From positions 60,074-92,090 of the forward strand of contig DBWM01000033.1 of NCBI GenBank assembly GCA_002309015.1: a stretch of 32,017 nucleotides of DNA, read 5' to 3'. This stretch comes from Myxococcales bacterium UBA1238. GTDB taxonomy: Bacteria; Myxococcota_A; Bradymonadia; UBA7976; UBA1532. Below are positions 23,017 through 31,496 of the stretch, one piece after another. Every line of letters starts with the position of its first letter. Position 1 is the first letter of the stretch. The position numbers were made by a program, and so were the translations under genes. Under the pieces are notes generated by a model. The model made no database searches and was not told where the DNA came from. It saw nothing but the letters and a program-made list of their open reading frames with translations.

Positions 23017-24696
23017 ATGAAGCGCAGCGCCCGACTGACCCTAATCGCGATCGTCCTCTTTTTGGGGGGCTCGGGTCTCGTCTACGAATATTGCCTCTCC
23101 ACCCTCGCAAGCCATCTGCTCGGCAACTCCGTCGAGCAGTTCAGCCTGATCATCGCGCTCATGATGTTTGCCATGGGCGTAGCCGGCCTTGCACAGCGTC
23201 TGATCACCACCAACGAACGCCTGATCGACCGCTTCATCGAGGTCGAGATCGCCCTGGGACTCCTCGGTGGCAGCTCCACCCTGCTGCTCTATTTGTCTTA
23301 CAGCTACATGGAGCATTTTCACTTCGTGCTCTATCTGCTCGCGAGCGCCATCGGCTTCGGCATCGGACTCGAGATCCCGCTGCTTTTGCGCATCAACCAA
23401 TTCTGGAGAGGCGAGCTGAAAGACAACGTAGGCGACATCTTCTCCCTCGACTACATCGGCTCGCTCGTGGGCGCCCTGGTATGGTCGTTTGTACTGCTGC
23501 CTCTGCTCTCGCTCGAACGCATCAGCCTCATCCTCGGCATCGTCAATCTTCTGGCCGCAAGCGGCAGCCTCGCGATCTTCTGGAAGCTTGCACAGCGCAA
23601 AAAGACCTATATTTCCGCCCTGCTGGGCTCTCTCGCGGCGCTCATCGCCCTCTCCCTGGTTTCACCTGGCCTCATTTCGGATGCGCGACAACATCTCTAC
23701 CGCGACCCCATCCGCTTCCACGAAAAGAGCGCCTACCAGGACATGGTCGTCACCGGCTCCGGCGAGCGCTTAAGCCTCTACCTCAACGGGCATCTGCAGT
23801 TCGACAGCGAAGATGAATACATCTACCACGAGATGCTCGTGCATCCCGCCGTGCTCTCACTGGATCACCCGATTCAGGATGCCCTCGTTTTAGGCGGCGG
23901 AGACGGCCTGGCTGTGCGCGAACTCCTCAAATGGCCGAGTTTAAAACGCGTGGTTCTCGTTGACCTCGACCCTGCGGTCACAAATCTGGCCTCCCACTAC
24001 AAACCGATGATCGATCAAAACGGCGGCGCCTTCCTCGATGACCGCGTCCGGATCGCCGATGCCTCCGCAAGCACCCTGCCCGCCGGAGATCGCACAGTGT
24101 ATAAGATCCCCGAACGCCCCACCGAAGCGCTCACGGATCCCGCCGAAGCGATCGCAACCGTGCAGCTCCTGCATCTCGACGCTGATGTATATGTCGCCAA
24201 TATCGCAGAATACGGCGACCGGTTCGACGTGATCATCGCCGACTTCCCCGATCCCTCTTCCTCGGACGTCGCCAAACTCTACAGCCTGGAGTTCTACCTG
24301 GCCGCGAAACGCTATTTGCGCGAAGGCGGCGTCATCGTCGTGCAGTCCTCCAGCCCCTACTCCAACCGGACCTCGTTCTGGATCACGCGGAACACCCTCG
24401 CGGAGGCGGGCTTCAAAACCCTGTCTCTCCATGCACATGTGCCTACTTTTGGGGAATGGGGCTGGCATCTGGGCCGGATCGACCGTGCACCTGCGCCCAA
24501 AGGCGCGATCCCCTTTGAAACCCGCTACATTTCAGAAGATGTGATCGCGGCGTCGGCCGTGTTCCCCAAGCCTCTCGCAAAACCCGAAGGGCTCACTTCG
24601 ATCTCGACACGCCTCGATCCCCAGGTGATGCACGCCTACCTCCGGGGCGAACCCCTCGACGGCGAACGCCACTACCCGCGATCCGCCAAACGGTAA
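23017..24696 (+). CDS. Membrane-bound spermidine-synthase-like aminopropyltransferase
   Basis: A 559-residue protein with about seven hydrophobic segments in residues 5-220 and a C-terminal spermidine-synthase-type domain. The SAM-analogue site is G293-G-G-D-G, followed by VVLVDLDP; SAYQDMVV, LNGHLQFDSEDEYIYHEML and IIADFPDPSSSDVAKLYSLEFY (Asp409, Asp412) match the motifs of the integral-membrane SpeE branch, in which DxPDP replaces the usual DxxDP serine/threonine form. Soluble SpeE transfers an aminopropyl group from decarboxylated SAM to putrescine; substrate for the membrane form is unproven. The ATG at 23017 begins MKRSARLTLIAIVLF; an in-frame TTG at 22993 is possible. Only a distant AAGG precedes it. 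No speD or ATP-grasp ligase lies in the window. Last gene of the module. Confidence 0.85.
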   Translation: MKRSARLTLIAIVLFLGGSGLVYEYCLSTLASHLLGNSVEQFSLIIALMMFAMGVAGLAQRLITTNERLIDRFIEVEIALGLLGGSSTLLLYLSYSYMEHFHFVLYLLASAIGFGIGLEIPLLLRINQFWRGELKDNVGDIFSLDYIGSLVGALVWSFVLLPLLSLERISLILGIVNLLAASGSLAIFWKLAQRKKTYISALLGSLAALIALSLVSPGLISDARQHLYRDPIRFHEKSAYQDMVVTGSGERLSLYLNGHLQFDSEDEYIYHEMLVHPAVLSLDHPIQDALVLGGGDGLAVRELLKWPSLKRVVLVDLDPAVTNLASHYKPMIDQNGGAFLDDRVRIADASASTLPAGDRTVYKIPERPTEALTDPAEAIATVQLLHLDADVYVANIAEYGDRFDVIIADFPDPSSSDVAKLYSLEFYLAAKRYLREGGVIVVQSSSPYSNRTSFWITRNTLAEAGFKTLSLHAHVPTFGEWGWHLGRIDRAPAPKGAIPFETRYISEDVIAASAVFPKPLAKPEGLTSISTRLDPQVMHAYLRGEPLDGERHYPRSAKR

Positions 24697-24811
24697 CACC
24701 TTTCAACGATGCGCAAACACCCCTCCGAACCGCTGGCGGGCGACCCAAAACTTCACAACTGCGCCTGTTTTACTGCCCTGCAATCTTTTTTTTGATCCCG
24801 GCGCCACAGCA

Positions 24812-24840
24812 TTCAAAACGATCTCAGTTTCTGTTAGAGT
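24812..24840 (+). promoter_or_regulatory. Sigma-70-like promoter for the M49-like gene
   Basis: TTCAAA and TAGAGT are separated by exactly 17 bases; start near 24847, leader about 25 bases. A run of eight T lies just upstream (24785-24792) without a clear hairpin. Confidence 0.45.
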
Positions 24841-24871
24841 GCCGCCGCATTTTTCCCAGGAAGGTTATTCC

Positions 24872-26440
24872 ATGACTTTACTTGCTCAACTCCTGAGCCA
24901 GTTCAAGCCCGCAACATTAGAAGCCAATCTCGATTTATTGCCCGAAGATGTGCGCGCCGCGCTCCCCGATTTAAAGGCGGCCTTTGAGGCCGTAGATCGC
25001 ATCATGTATTGCCAGTGGTCGGAGGATCTGCCGGATCTGATGGCCGATCGCGCCAGCGGTTACAGCCTGGAAGCGAAGGCGCTGCGCCATTTTAACGGCC
25101 CCTATAACGTCCTTGACGCCAACAAATCCTTTATTGAAGGCGTCCCCGATCCGCTTCCGGGCAAAAATGTTTACCCCGAAAACCTGACCGAAGCGGAATT
25201 CGACGCCTGGATCGACGCCCATCCCGCCGATCGCGCCGCCTTCGTTTCGCCCTGCACCGTCATCGAACGCCGGCTGAACTCGGAACCGGGCAGCATGCTG
25301 GTCGCGATCCCCTACGCCGAAAAATATCGCGATGAACTGAACGAGGTGGCCGCCCATCTGAAAGCCGCCGCCGATAAGCTGGAAGAAGGTGCGCTCAAAA
25401 CGTTTTTGGAAAACCGCGCTGAGGCGCTCTGCAGCGATTACGACGCACAGGCGGAGTCGGATGCGGAATGGGTTCGCCTTCACGACGCGCCGCTCGAAGT
25501 GGTGATCGGTCCCTTCGAGGTTTATTCCGACGCGCTCAAAGGGCTCAAAGCTTTCTACGAGGCGATGCTGCTTCAGGTCGATCACCAGGCCGGCGATGCC
25601 CTGAAATCGATCGAAAACGCGCTGCCGATCCTGGCGGAACAGATCCCCTACCCCGCGCATTCGCGTCCGGCCATGGGCGGCATGGCGCCGATGATCGTGG
25701 TGGACGAACTGCTCGCTGCAGGTGAAGGTCGCTCGGGCATCCTCGCCTCCGCCTTCAACCTCCCGAACGACGCCGGTGTTCGCGGAGCCGTCGGCTGGAA
25801 GCAGGTCATGATCCGCAACGTCATGCAGGCCAAGTTCGACAACTGCACGCGCCCCATCGCCGCCCGCGTGCTCTCTGCCGAAGATTTGGCGGCCTCTTCG
25901 TTCGACGCTTACTTCTTCCATGTGCTTCTGCACGAAGTCACCCACGGCCTGGGACCGGCCTACCGGGAAGACGGACGCAGCATCAACGAAGCCTGCGGCC
26001 GCTGGCACACCGCCCTCGAGGAAGCCAAAGCCGACATCGGATCCCTCGTCCTGCTCTGCCAGTTCCAGGGGCAGTTCGGAATCCCCGCGCTCTCACTTCA
26101 GACCATCGGCGCTTCTTTCTTTGCGGGCCTCTACCGCTCGATCCGCTTTGGCCTCCACGAAGCCCACGGCCGCGCCAACGCGATCCAGTACAACTTCCTT
26201 AAAGAGCAGGGCGCCATCTGCAAAACCGAGGGCGGCCATCTTCACGTCGTGCCCGAAAAGATTCCGGAAGCCGCCAAAGCGCTCCTCGACCGCATCTGCA
26301 CCCTGCAGGCCTGCGGGACGGACGCCGAATTGCAGGCGTTCTCTGAAACCTATGGCACGGCCTCCGAAGATCTCATCGCTCAAATCGACAACCTCTCAGA
26401 CCTCCCCATCGATATTTTGCCCACCTTTCCCCTCGATTAA
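24872..26440 (+). CDS. M49 (dipeptidyl-peptidase III-like) zinc metallopeptidase
   Basis: A 522-residue cytoplasmic protein. AGGAAGG lies seven bases before the ATG at 24872. The zinc site is H354-EVTH358 (in LLHEVTHGLGP), with the third ligand expected in E383-EAKAD, the M49-type second motif. Classical DPP III enzymes use HExxGH and EECRAE and run to about 670-740 residues; this protein has HExxH without the inserted Gly and is much shorter, fitting a bacterial M49-like subgroup I recall with the HEVTHGLGP/EEAKAD pair. The predicted reaction is release of dipeptides from the N-terminus of short peptides, but the trimmed length makes specificity uncertain. No signal peptide. It has its own promoter; the MopE-type lipoprotein starts 70 bases later on the same strand, behind a strong hairpin. 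Confidence 0.82.
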   Translation: MTLLAQLLSQFKPATLEANLDLLPEDVRAALPDLKAAFEAVDRIMYCQWSEDLPDLMADRASGYSLEAKALRHFNGPYNVLDANKSFIEGVPDPLPGKNVYPENLTEAEFDAWIDAHPADRAAFVSPCTVIERRLNSEPGSMLVAIPYAEKYRDELNEVAAHLKAAADKLEEGALKTFLENRAEALCSDYDAQAESDAEWVRLHDAPLEVVIGPFEVYSDALKGLKAFYEAMLLQVDHQAGDALKSIENALPILAEQIPYPAHSRPAMGGMAPMIVVDELLAAGEGRSGILASAFNLPNDAGVRGAVGWKQVMIRNVMQAKFDNCTRPIAARVLSAEDLAASSFDAYFFHVLLHEVTHGLGPAYREDGRSINEACGRWHTALEEAKADIGSLVLLCQFQGQFGIPALSLQTIGASFFAGLYRSIRFGLHEAHGRANAIQYNFLKEQGAICKTEGGHLHVVPEKIPEAAKALLDRICTLQACGTDAELQAFSETYGTASEDLIAQIDNLSDLPIDILPTFPLD

Positions 26441-26474
26441 GCGCATTTCGGCTACAACAAAAGCTGCAAGGCTG

Positions 26475-26506
26475 GTAACTTCCATCTGAAAACAGATGGA
26501 GGTTAC
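26475..26506 (+). promoter_or_regulatory. Hairpin burying the ribosome binding site of the MopE-type lipoprotein
   Basis: GTAACTTCCATCTG (26475-26488) pairs with CAGATGGAGGTTAC (26493-26506) over 14 pairs, one of them T-G, around an AAAA loop. The ribosome binding site GGAGG (26498-26502) lies wholly within the stem, and the ATG is at 26511. No T-run follows, so this is not a normal terminator. Translation should be low unless the stem is opened. Confidence 0.65.
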
Positions 26507-26510
26507 TCAG

Positions 26511-29500
26511 ATGCGTACCCATTTTACATATGCGTTTTTGCTTTGTAGTTTTGCTTTGTGGAGTTGCGACGATGATGGCGGCTCTTCAAACGTGAGCGAC
26601 GCTGAAACCGTCATCGACTCTGAACCCCAAAAGACCGACAGCACGCCCGTAGAGCAGGACACGGGCCATGATGACGCCGACCAGGATGACGCCGAGCTGA
26701 CCGATGAATGCGTTGATGGCCCCTACGAAGGCGTAGAGGAAATCTGCAACGGTAAAGACGACAACTGCGATGGCGACACAGACGAAGGCTTTCACCTGGG
26801 CGAACCCTGCCAAGCGCTTGGCGTCTGCGCCCAGGTAGAGGGCGCCGTCTTTGAATGCGACGAAAACGGCGGAGTCCGCTGCTCCGCTTCTCCCGGAGGC
26901 TCCAAATACCCCGAAGAAATCGCAGGGCCCGAAACCTGCGACGGCCTCGACAACGACTGCGACGGTACGATTGACAACATTCCGGCCGTCCCCTGCTACA
27001 GCGGTCCGAATGGCACTCAAGACGTAGGCGAATGTAAGGGTGGCATCACCGTTTGCTCCCCCGAAGCGAATGGATCCACGATCTGCAAAGGGGAACAAAC
27101 GCCTCAGACAGAAGTCTGCAACGGCAAAGACGACGACTGCAACGGCAAGACCGACGAAGACCTGGCAGACGTGCCCGAGATTTGCAACGGCAAAGATGAC
27201 AACTGCGACGGCAAGACCGACGAAGGCTTTGCCGATCAGTTGGGACAGGCCTGCTCCGTTGAATTCGGTCCATGCGCCCTGTATCCCGACCCCGTGTATG
27301 AATGCGACAGTGAGGGTGGCATCCGCTGCTCCGCCATGCGTTTCGCTCAGGAAGAAGTCTGCAACAACAAAGATGACGACTGCGACGGCGAAATCGACAA
27401 CAGTTTCGAAGGCTTAGGTGAAGAATGCTTCCCTGAGGGCGAATGTGCGCGTTGGCCCGGCATCAAGGAATGCGATCCCGATGACGAAAAAGCCGAATTG
27501 ATTTGCAGCACGGGAGCGCGCGGCAGTGACTACAGAGGACTGCCCGCAGAATACTGCAACGGTAAAGACGACGACTGTGACGGCGAAACCGACGAAGATA
27601 TCGATATGAGCGACTTCCCCTGCTATCAGGGAGCCGTGGGCACTGAAGGCGTAGGCATTTGTCACGGCGGGCATCAAGTCTGCATCCGGGGTTTGCCGCA
27701 AGGCTGCGAAGATCAGCAGCTCCCCCAGGCTGAAGAATGCAATGGCTTAGATGACGACTGCGATGGCGAAACCGATGAAGGACTCGATGTTGAGGAAGAT
27801 TACACCTGCGGTTTCGGTCCCTGCCAGGCTGTGGGTACTCGTCGCTGCGTCGACGGCCACTACGTTGGGAACTGCACGCCCAATGAACTTTTAGCCAGTC
27901 CCGATGACAACTGTGACGGCAAAGACGACGACTGCGACGGCACGCCAGACGACGATTTTGTGGAAGTGGAAACCACCTGCGGTGATTATGGTGAATGCAT
28001 CAGAACGGGTCATATCGTCTGCGAAAGCGGAACTCCGCGCGATACCTGCATTCCGGGAACGCCCAGTCCTGACGACAACTGCAACAACAAAGATGACGAT
28101 TGCGACGGTCAGACCGACGAAGACTACAACGGCCAAGAAGCTGATTACGATACGGTCGCCCGCACCACCTGCGGCGTGAAAGGCGTTTGCGCAGATCCGG
28201 AGCGCACAGATGAGGGCCGTTACGTACCTTCAACCTGCTCAAATGGTCAAATCACCCCCTGTGTACCAGGCACGAAACTTGCCGACGATGAAACTGCGGA
28301 AGATATGATTTGCAACGGCCTGGATGACGACTGCGACGGCGACATCGACGAAAACTTTATCACACAAGAATGCGGCATCGGTCTTTGCAGAAACTCTGAC
28401 AGCGACATTAAATGCCAGCACAATCCGCTCACCCACGAAGCATACGTCACGGAATGCGTCCCCAATCCCCCCACCCTGGGCGTTCTTTCCAAGAAATGCA
28501 GCGATCCCATCGTCAACAATGCAGACAACGGCGAATGCCAAAAGCCAGGCACTGAGATTTATTATATTGAAGAGCCCACAGTTTGCGATGGCCTCGATAA
28601 CGACTGCGACGAGCAAGTCGACGAGCATTTTGAAAAGCGCACCAAGACCTGCGGCGAAGGTGTCTGTTACAAAGAAATCCGCCTTGCGTGCGAGAATGGC
28701 CATTTAATCGACGAACTCACCAATACACCCATCACAGGCACAACCGAAGAAACCTATTGCCAACCTTTGCCACCCAACTCCGACAAAGACGATACCTGCA
28801 ACCGCCTGGATGACAACTGCAACGGCCAGATCGACGAAGATGTAAAGACTTACAACCAGGCACAGGATCAGGCGCAATATCTGGGCTTCCCCCTTCGCCC
28901 CAACCACACCAACCCCTCGTTTACATGTGCATCAGGCGGCACCAAAAACACCGATGCCACGCAACCTTACATGGCCGATAACGGCCAGGAATATCGCGTG
29001 GTCTGGGCTGAAAACTACTCCTGTACCAACGGCACGGGAGAGACCCAGGTTACAAACTATAATAGCAACTCAGGGATTTACGCCGCTACGCTCTCTTATA
29101 ACGGCACCGTAACCTCAAAAGGCTCCATCGTCAAAGGCGAGGTTCCCTTCGCTTATCCCGAGATCGCCTACAACAACACCGAAGGTGCCAACGGTTATGG
29201 TCTTGTTTGGATTCAAAGAGACAACCAGGAATCCGTCGGTTCCAGTAACCTCATCAATCAGGTACATTTTGCGCGCCTCGACGCGAACGGCAGCCTCATC
29301 GCAAACAGTGAAAAAGCGCTGACTACAGGATCTTTCGACAACACCTTACCTCATATTGTCTGGAACTCAGAGCTTCAGAAATACGGTGTCATCTGGCTTG
29401 AAACGCATAAGGAGACCGTGAGTGATAATGAAGTTCGGTTCTCCTTTAAGCTGAAATACTCGCTGATTGGGGCAAATGGCACGGCGACCGCTGCACAAGA

Positions 29501-30254
29501 AATCACCAACGATAATGCACAAACCATTCAAAACCCCAGAATCATTGCGGATGGCAACAAGTTTGTGCTGGTTTACACAGCAAAGCTCACCAAGCAGGTT
29601 GGGGGTGAAAGTAAAGACATTCTCGACATCTTTTTCAGAACCCTCGATGGATCAGGCCAGCTGAGCAATGCGACCAACGTGACCCATAATGACGCATCCT
29701 CTGATAACCCCGCTATCTGCGTGCGCGACGAAGGATATGCCATCGCTTACACCGACCAAACGCCCATTCAGTCATTAGGCGAACATGGCGAAGCCGTCTA
29801 TAGCATCCAGGATGAGCTCTATTTCGCATTGCTCAACAGCAACGGACAACTTCAGGGGACCTCCACGCGCATCAACACCACCACCAGCCCCATGAAAAAA
29901 GCTTCCGCGCCCAGCCTGGTCAAAACCAATGGCGGCTTTGGACTTGCATGGATCGATACCTCGTTGACAGACGCAACGAACGAGAACAACCACGCTGTTC
30001 GATTCCAGCATCTCAACGCAGATGGCTCACTCTTTGATGCTCCTTACAACGTCTCATATAATGACAAGGAAGTCTCATTATATGAAAATGACTGTTACTC
30101 CCCTCAGATTCTCTGGCGTTCCCAGGGCGCAACCGATCAATTCACTTTGATCTGGCAAGGTAACATCGACCATAAGCGCAGCGGTAGCAAAGAGATCTAT
30201 TACAATGTCGGTTCCATGGGATGCACGCCCGGCACAACAACCAGCAACCCTTGA
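26511..30254 (+). CDS. MopE-type lipoprotein with 12 Asp/Cys motifs and a seven-repeat C-terminal propeller-like region
   Basis: A 1247-residue predicted lipoprotein. The ATG at 26511 has GGAGG eight bases upstream; the ATG at 26496 has no site. MRTHFTYAFLLCSFALWSC is a type II signal with lipid Cys19 followed by DDD, then an Asp/Thr/Ser linker. Residues about 76-780 hold twelve copies of a CNGKDDNCDGxTDE-type motif, the putative metal-binding motif named after MopE, with spacer segments carrying GVGxCxGGxxxC pairs. From about 827, seven repeats each begin with a short strand of the form YGLVWI (YRVVWA, YGLVWI, YGVIWL, FVLVYT, YAIAYT, FGLAWI, FTLIWQ), fitting a seven-bladed propeller. The Asp-rich loops may bind calcium or another metal; this is inference. 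Expression may be held back by the hairpin at 26475-26506. Confidence 0.9.
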   Translation: MRTHFTYAFLLCSFALWSCDDDGGSSNVSDAETVIDSEPQKTDSTPVEQDTGHDDADQDDAELTDECVDGPYEGVEEICNGKDDNCDGDTDEGFHLGEPCQALGVCAQVEGAVFECDENGGVRCSASPGGSKYPEEIAGPETCDGLDNDCDGTIDNIPAVPCYSGPNGTQDVGECKGGITVCSPEANGSTICKGEQTPQTEVCNGKDDDCNGKTDEDLADVPEICNGKDDNCDGKTDEGFADQLGQACSVEFGPCALYPDPVYECDSEGGIRCSAMRFAQEEVCNNKDDDCDGEIDNSFEGLGEECFPEGECARWPGIKECDPDDEKAELICSTGARGSDYRGLPAEYCNGKDDDCDGETDEDIDMSDFPCYQGAVGTEGVGICHGGHQVCIRGLPQGCEDQQLPQAEECNGLDDDCDGETDEGLDVEEDYTCGFGPCQAVGTRRCVDGHYVGNCTPNELLASPDDNCDGKDDDCDGTPDDDFVEVETTCGDYGECIRTGHIVCESGTPRDTCIPGTPSPDDNCNNKDDDCDGQTDEDYNGQEADYDTVARTTCGVKGVCADPERTDEGRYVPSTCSNGQITPCVPGTKLADDETAEDMICNGLDDDCDGDIDENFITQECGIGLCRNSDSDIKCQHNPLTHEAYVTECVPNPPTLGVLSKKCSDPIVNNADNGECQKPGTEIYYIEEPTVCDGLDNDCDEQVDEHFEKRTKTCGEGVCYKEIRLACENGHLIDELTNTPITGTTEETYCQPLPPNSDKDDTCNRLDDNCNGQIDEDVKTYNQAQDQAQYLGFPLRPNHTNPSFTCASGGTKNTDATQPYMADNGQEYRVVWAENYSCTNGTGETQVTNYNSNSGIYAATLSYNGTVTSKGSIVKGEVPFAYPEIAYNNTEGANGYGLVWIQRDNQESVGSSNLINQVHFARLDANGSLIANSEKALTTGSFDNTLPHIVWNSELQKYGVIWLETHKETVSDNEVRFSFKLKYSLIGANGTATAAQEITNDNAQTIQNPRIIADGNKFVLVYTAKLTKQVGGESKDILDIFFRTLDGSGQLSNATNVTHNDASSDNPAICVRDEGYAIAYTDQTPIQSLGEHGEAVYSIQDELYFALLNSNGQLQGTSTRINTTTSPMKKASAPSLVKTNGGFGLAWIDTSLTDATNENNHAVRFQHLNADGSLFDAPYNVSYNDKEVSLYENDCYSPQILWRSQGATDQFTLIWQGNIDHKRSGSKEIYYNVGSMGCTPGTTTSNP

Positions 30255-30263
30255 GAAACCGGA

Positions 30264-30305
30264 GATGAGCGAGGCTGCCCAACATTTGCGACATCCTCGC
30301 CCATC
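30264..30305 (+). terminator. Hairpin after the MopE-type gene
   Basis: GATG-A-GCGAGG (30264-30274) pairs with CCTCGC-C-CATC (30295-30305), ten pairs with one A/C mismatch, nine bases after the stop. There is no T-run, so Rho-independent action is doubtful. Confidence 0.35.
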
Positions 30306-30325
30306 ACAAAGTGAGCCCACCTACC

Positions 30326-30354
30326 TTGCGCTCAGCGCTCAAAGCCCGTAATTT
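30326..30354 (+). promoter_or_regulatory. Possible sigma-70-like promoter for 30388-31359
   Basis: TTGCGC and TAATTT are separated by 17 bases; start near 30361, leader about 27 bases. The same 17-base spacing is seen at the other candidates in this window. Confidence 0.35.
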
Positions 30355-30387
30355 TGCCCCATCTGAACTCAACTCAAAGGAACCCCA

Positions 30388-31359
30388 ATGCGCGTTCTCG
30401 TTACCGGTGCGACGGGTTTTATCGGTCGCAATCTTTGTCGCGTCCTCTTGCAAAAGGGACATCAGGTTCGAGCTTTGCTGAGGCCCACTTCCAGACCTCT
30501 CGACAACGCATTGTCTGAAGTGGAAGTCGTTTTAGGCGATGTCACCGTCCCTGAATCGCTCCCGCAAGCGCTCGAAAATATAGAAGCCGTCGTCCATTTG
30601 GCGGGCGTCAAGCAGGCAGGCCAGGTCTCGCTCTACCGCAAGGTCAACGCCGAAGGCACAGCCCATCTGGCTCAGGCCTGTAACGACTTGAATTTAAAGC
30701 ATTTTATCTTTATGAGCAGCCTTTCGGCTCAGGGACCTTCACCTCAGAATCGCCCGCACATCGACCCCGGCAACGAAGCGCCCATCAACGCCTATGCGCA
30801 AAGCAAACTGAACGCCGAAAAAGCGATCCTCGATTGCCCCGATCTGCGCGCCACCATTTTGCGCCCCGGCATCGTTTATGGACCAGGCGACGCCGAAATC
30901 CTCGCCTGGGCCAAGATGGTCCGCCGCCGCATCGCGCCCCTGGTGCCCAATCTCGAGCTCTCGTTCATGCATGTGGACGATTTGACTCAATTGATCGCGC
31001 AAATTCTGGAACGCGAAGATGCGCCTTTGGGACCCTATTTTTTGAGCGACGGCCAACCGCTCACCATGAACCAGCTGATCGATCTGCTCGAACGCCTTTT
31101 TGCCAAAGGGCCGGTGCTCCATATTCCCTTGCCACCGCGCATGTTAGCTGCATTGATCCCCGCAATCGAGCGCATCGCTGCGTTGAGCGGCGTGGGGCCC
31201 TTTACCGCGCGGCGCCTGCATCAGCTGGCCGCCACTGGCTGGGCTTGCTCTCCCAACAAAGCTCAACAGGAGCTCGATTACGTCCCCCAGCATCGCTTTG
31301 CCGAATCCCTGCCCGCCGTCCTGGACTGGTACAAACAAAACGGCTGGTTCAAGGACTGA
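30388..31359 (+). CDS. NAD-dependent epimerase/dehydratase, extended SDR
   Basis: A 323-residue cytoplasmic oxidoreductase of the extended short-chain dehydrogenase family. The dinucleotide site is TGATGFIG at residues 6-13, with Arg29/Arg32 positioned as in NADP-preferring members; VVHLAGV at 68-74, catalytic Ser (MSSLSAQG, 109-116) and Tyr136-x3-Lys140 (YAQSK) are all present, followed by LRPGIVYGPGD. AAGGA lies six bases before the ATG. The C-terminal half is less conserved and usually sets substrate choice: nucleotide sugars, steroid-like or other carbonyl compounds. Nothing around it indicates a pathway. It appears to be a single gene between a promoter candidate and a clear hairpin with T-run. 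The enzyme class is secure; the substrate is not. Confidence 0.9.
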   Translation: MRVLVTGATGFIGRNLCRVLLQKGHQVRALLRPTSRPLDNALSEVEVVLGDVTVPESLPQALENIEAVVHLAGVKQAGQVSLYRKVNAEGTAHLAQACNDLNLKHFIFMSSLSAQGPSPQNRPHIDPGNEAPINAYAQSKLNAEKAILDCPDLRATILRPGIVYGPGDAEILAWAKMVRRRIAPLVPNLELSFMHVDDLTQLIAQILEREDAPLGPYFLSDGQPLTMNQLIDLLERLFAKGPVLHIPLPPRMLAALIPAIERIAALSGVGPFTARRLHQLAATGWACSPNKAQQELDYVPQHRFAESLPAVLDWYKQNGWFKD

Positions 31360-31400
31360 GCGTTCAGATTCTGGACGCTCTGAACGATCTGAACGCTTTT
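31360..31400 (+). terminator. Intrinsic terminator after the SDR gene
   Basis: GCGTTCAGA (31360-31368) pairs perfectly with TCTGAACGC (31388-31396) and TTTT follows, then CCTTT. An alternative pairing uses a third copy of the repeat, CTCTGAACG, inside the loop. Confidence 0.7.
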
Positions 31401-31446
31401 CCTTTCCCTCCAATTTTCTAACTCATTAAAAACACAGCGTTTTCAA

Positions 31447-31464
31447 TTGGCATAGAACTTGCAT
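31447..31464 (+). promoter_or_regulatory. Sigma-54 promoter upstream of the small PPC protein
   Basis: TTGGCATAGAACTTGCAT has the -24 GG and -12 GC exactly ten bases apart and matches TGGCA and TTGCW fully. Transcription would start near 31474, 23 bases before the ATG at 31497. Confidence 0.75.
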
Positions 31465-31496
31465 TTTCTATGGGTGTTTCATTCACAGGAGATGTC

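Noticed and set aside
24785..24792. Terminator at a run of eight T after the spermidine-synthase-like gene
   Set aside because: No stable stem precedes the run within 30 bases.
24971..26008. Minus-strand frame of 345 codons
   Set aside because: It is antisense to the M49-like gene, whose zinc motifs and ribosome binding site are clear; long antisense frames are common at this codon bias.
26511..28850. DNA-level tandem repeat or mobile array in the MopE-type gene
   Set aside because: The near-repeats come from the protein motif and vary at synonymous sites; they are coding repeats, not an inserted element.
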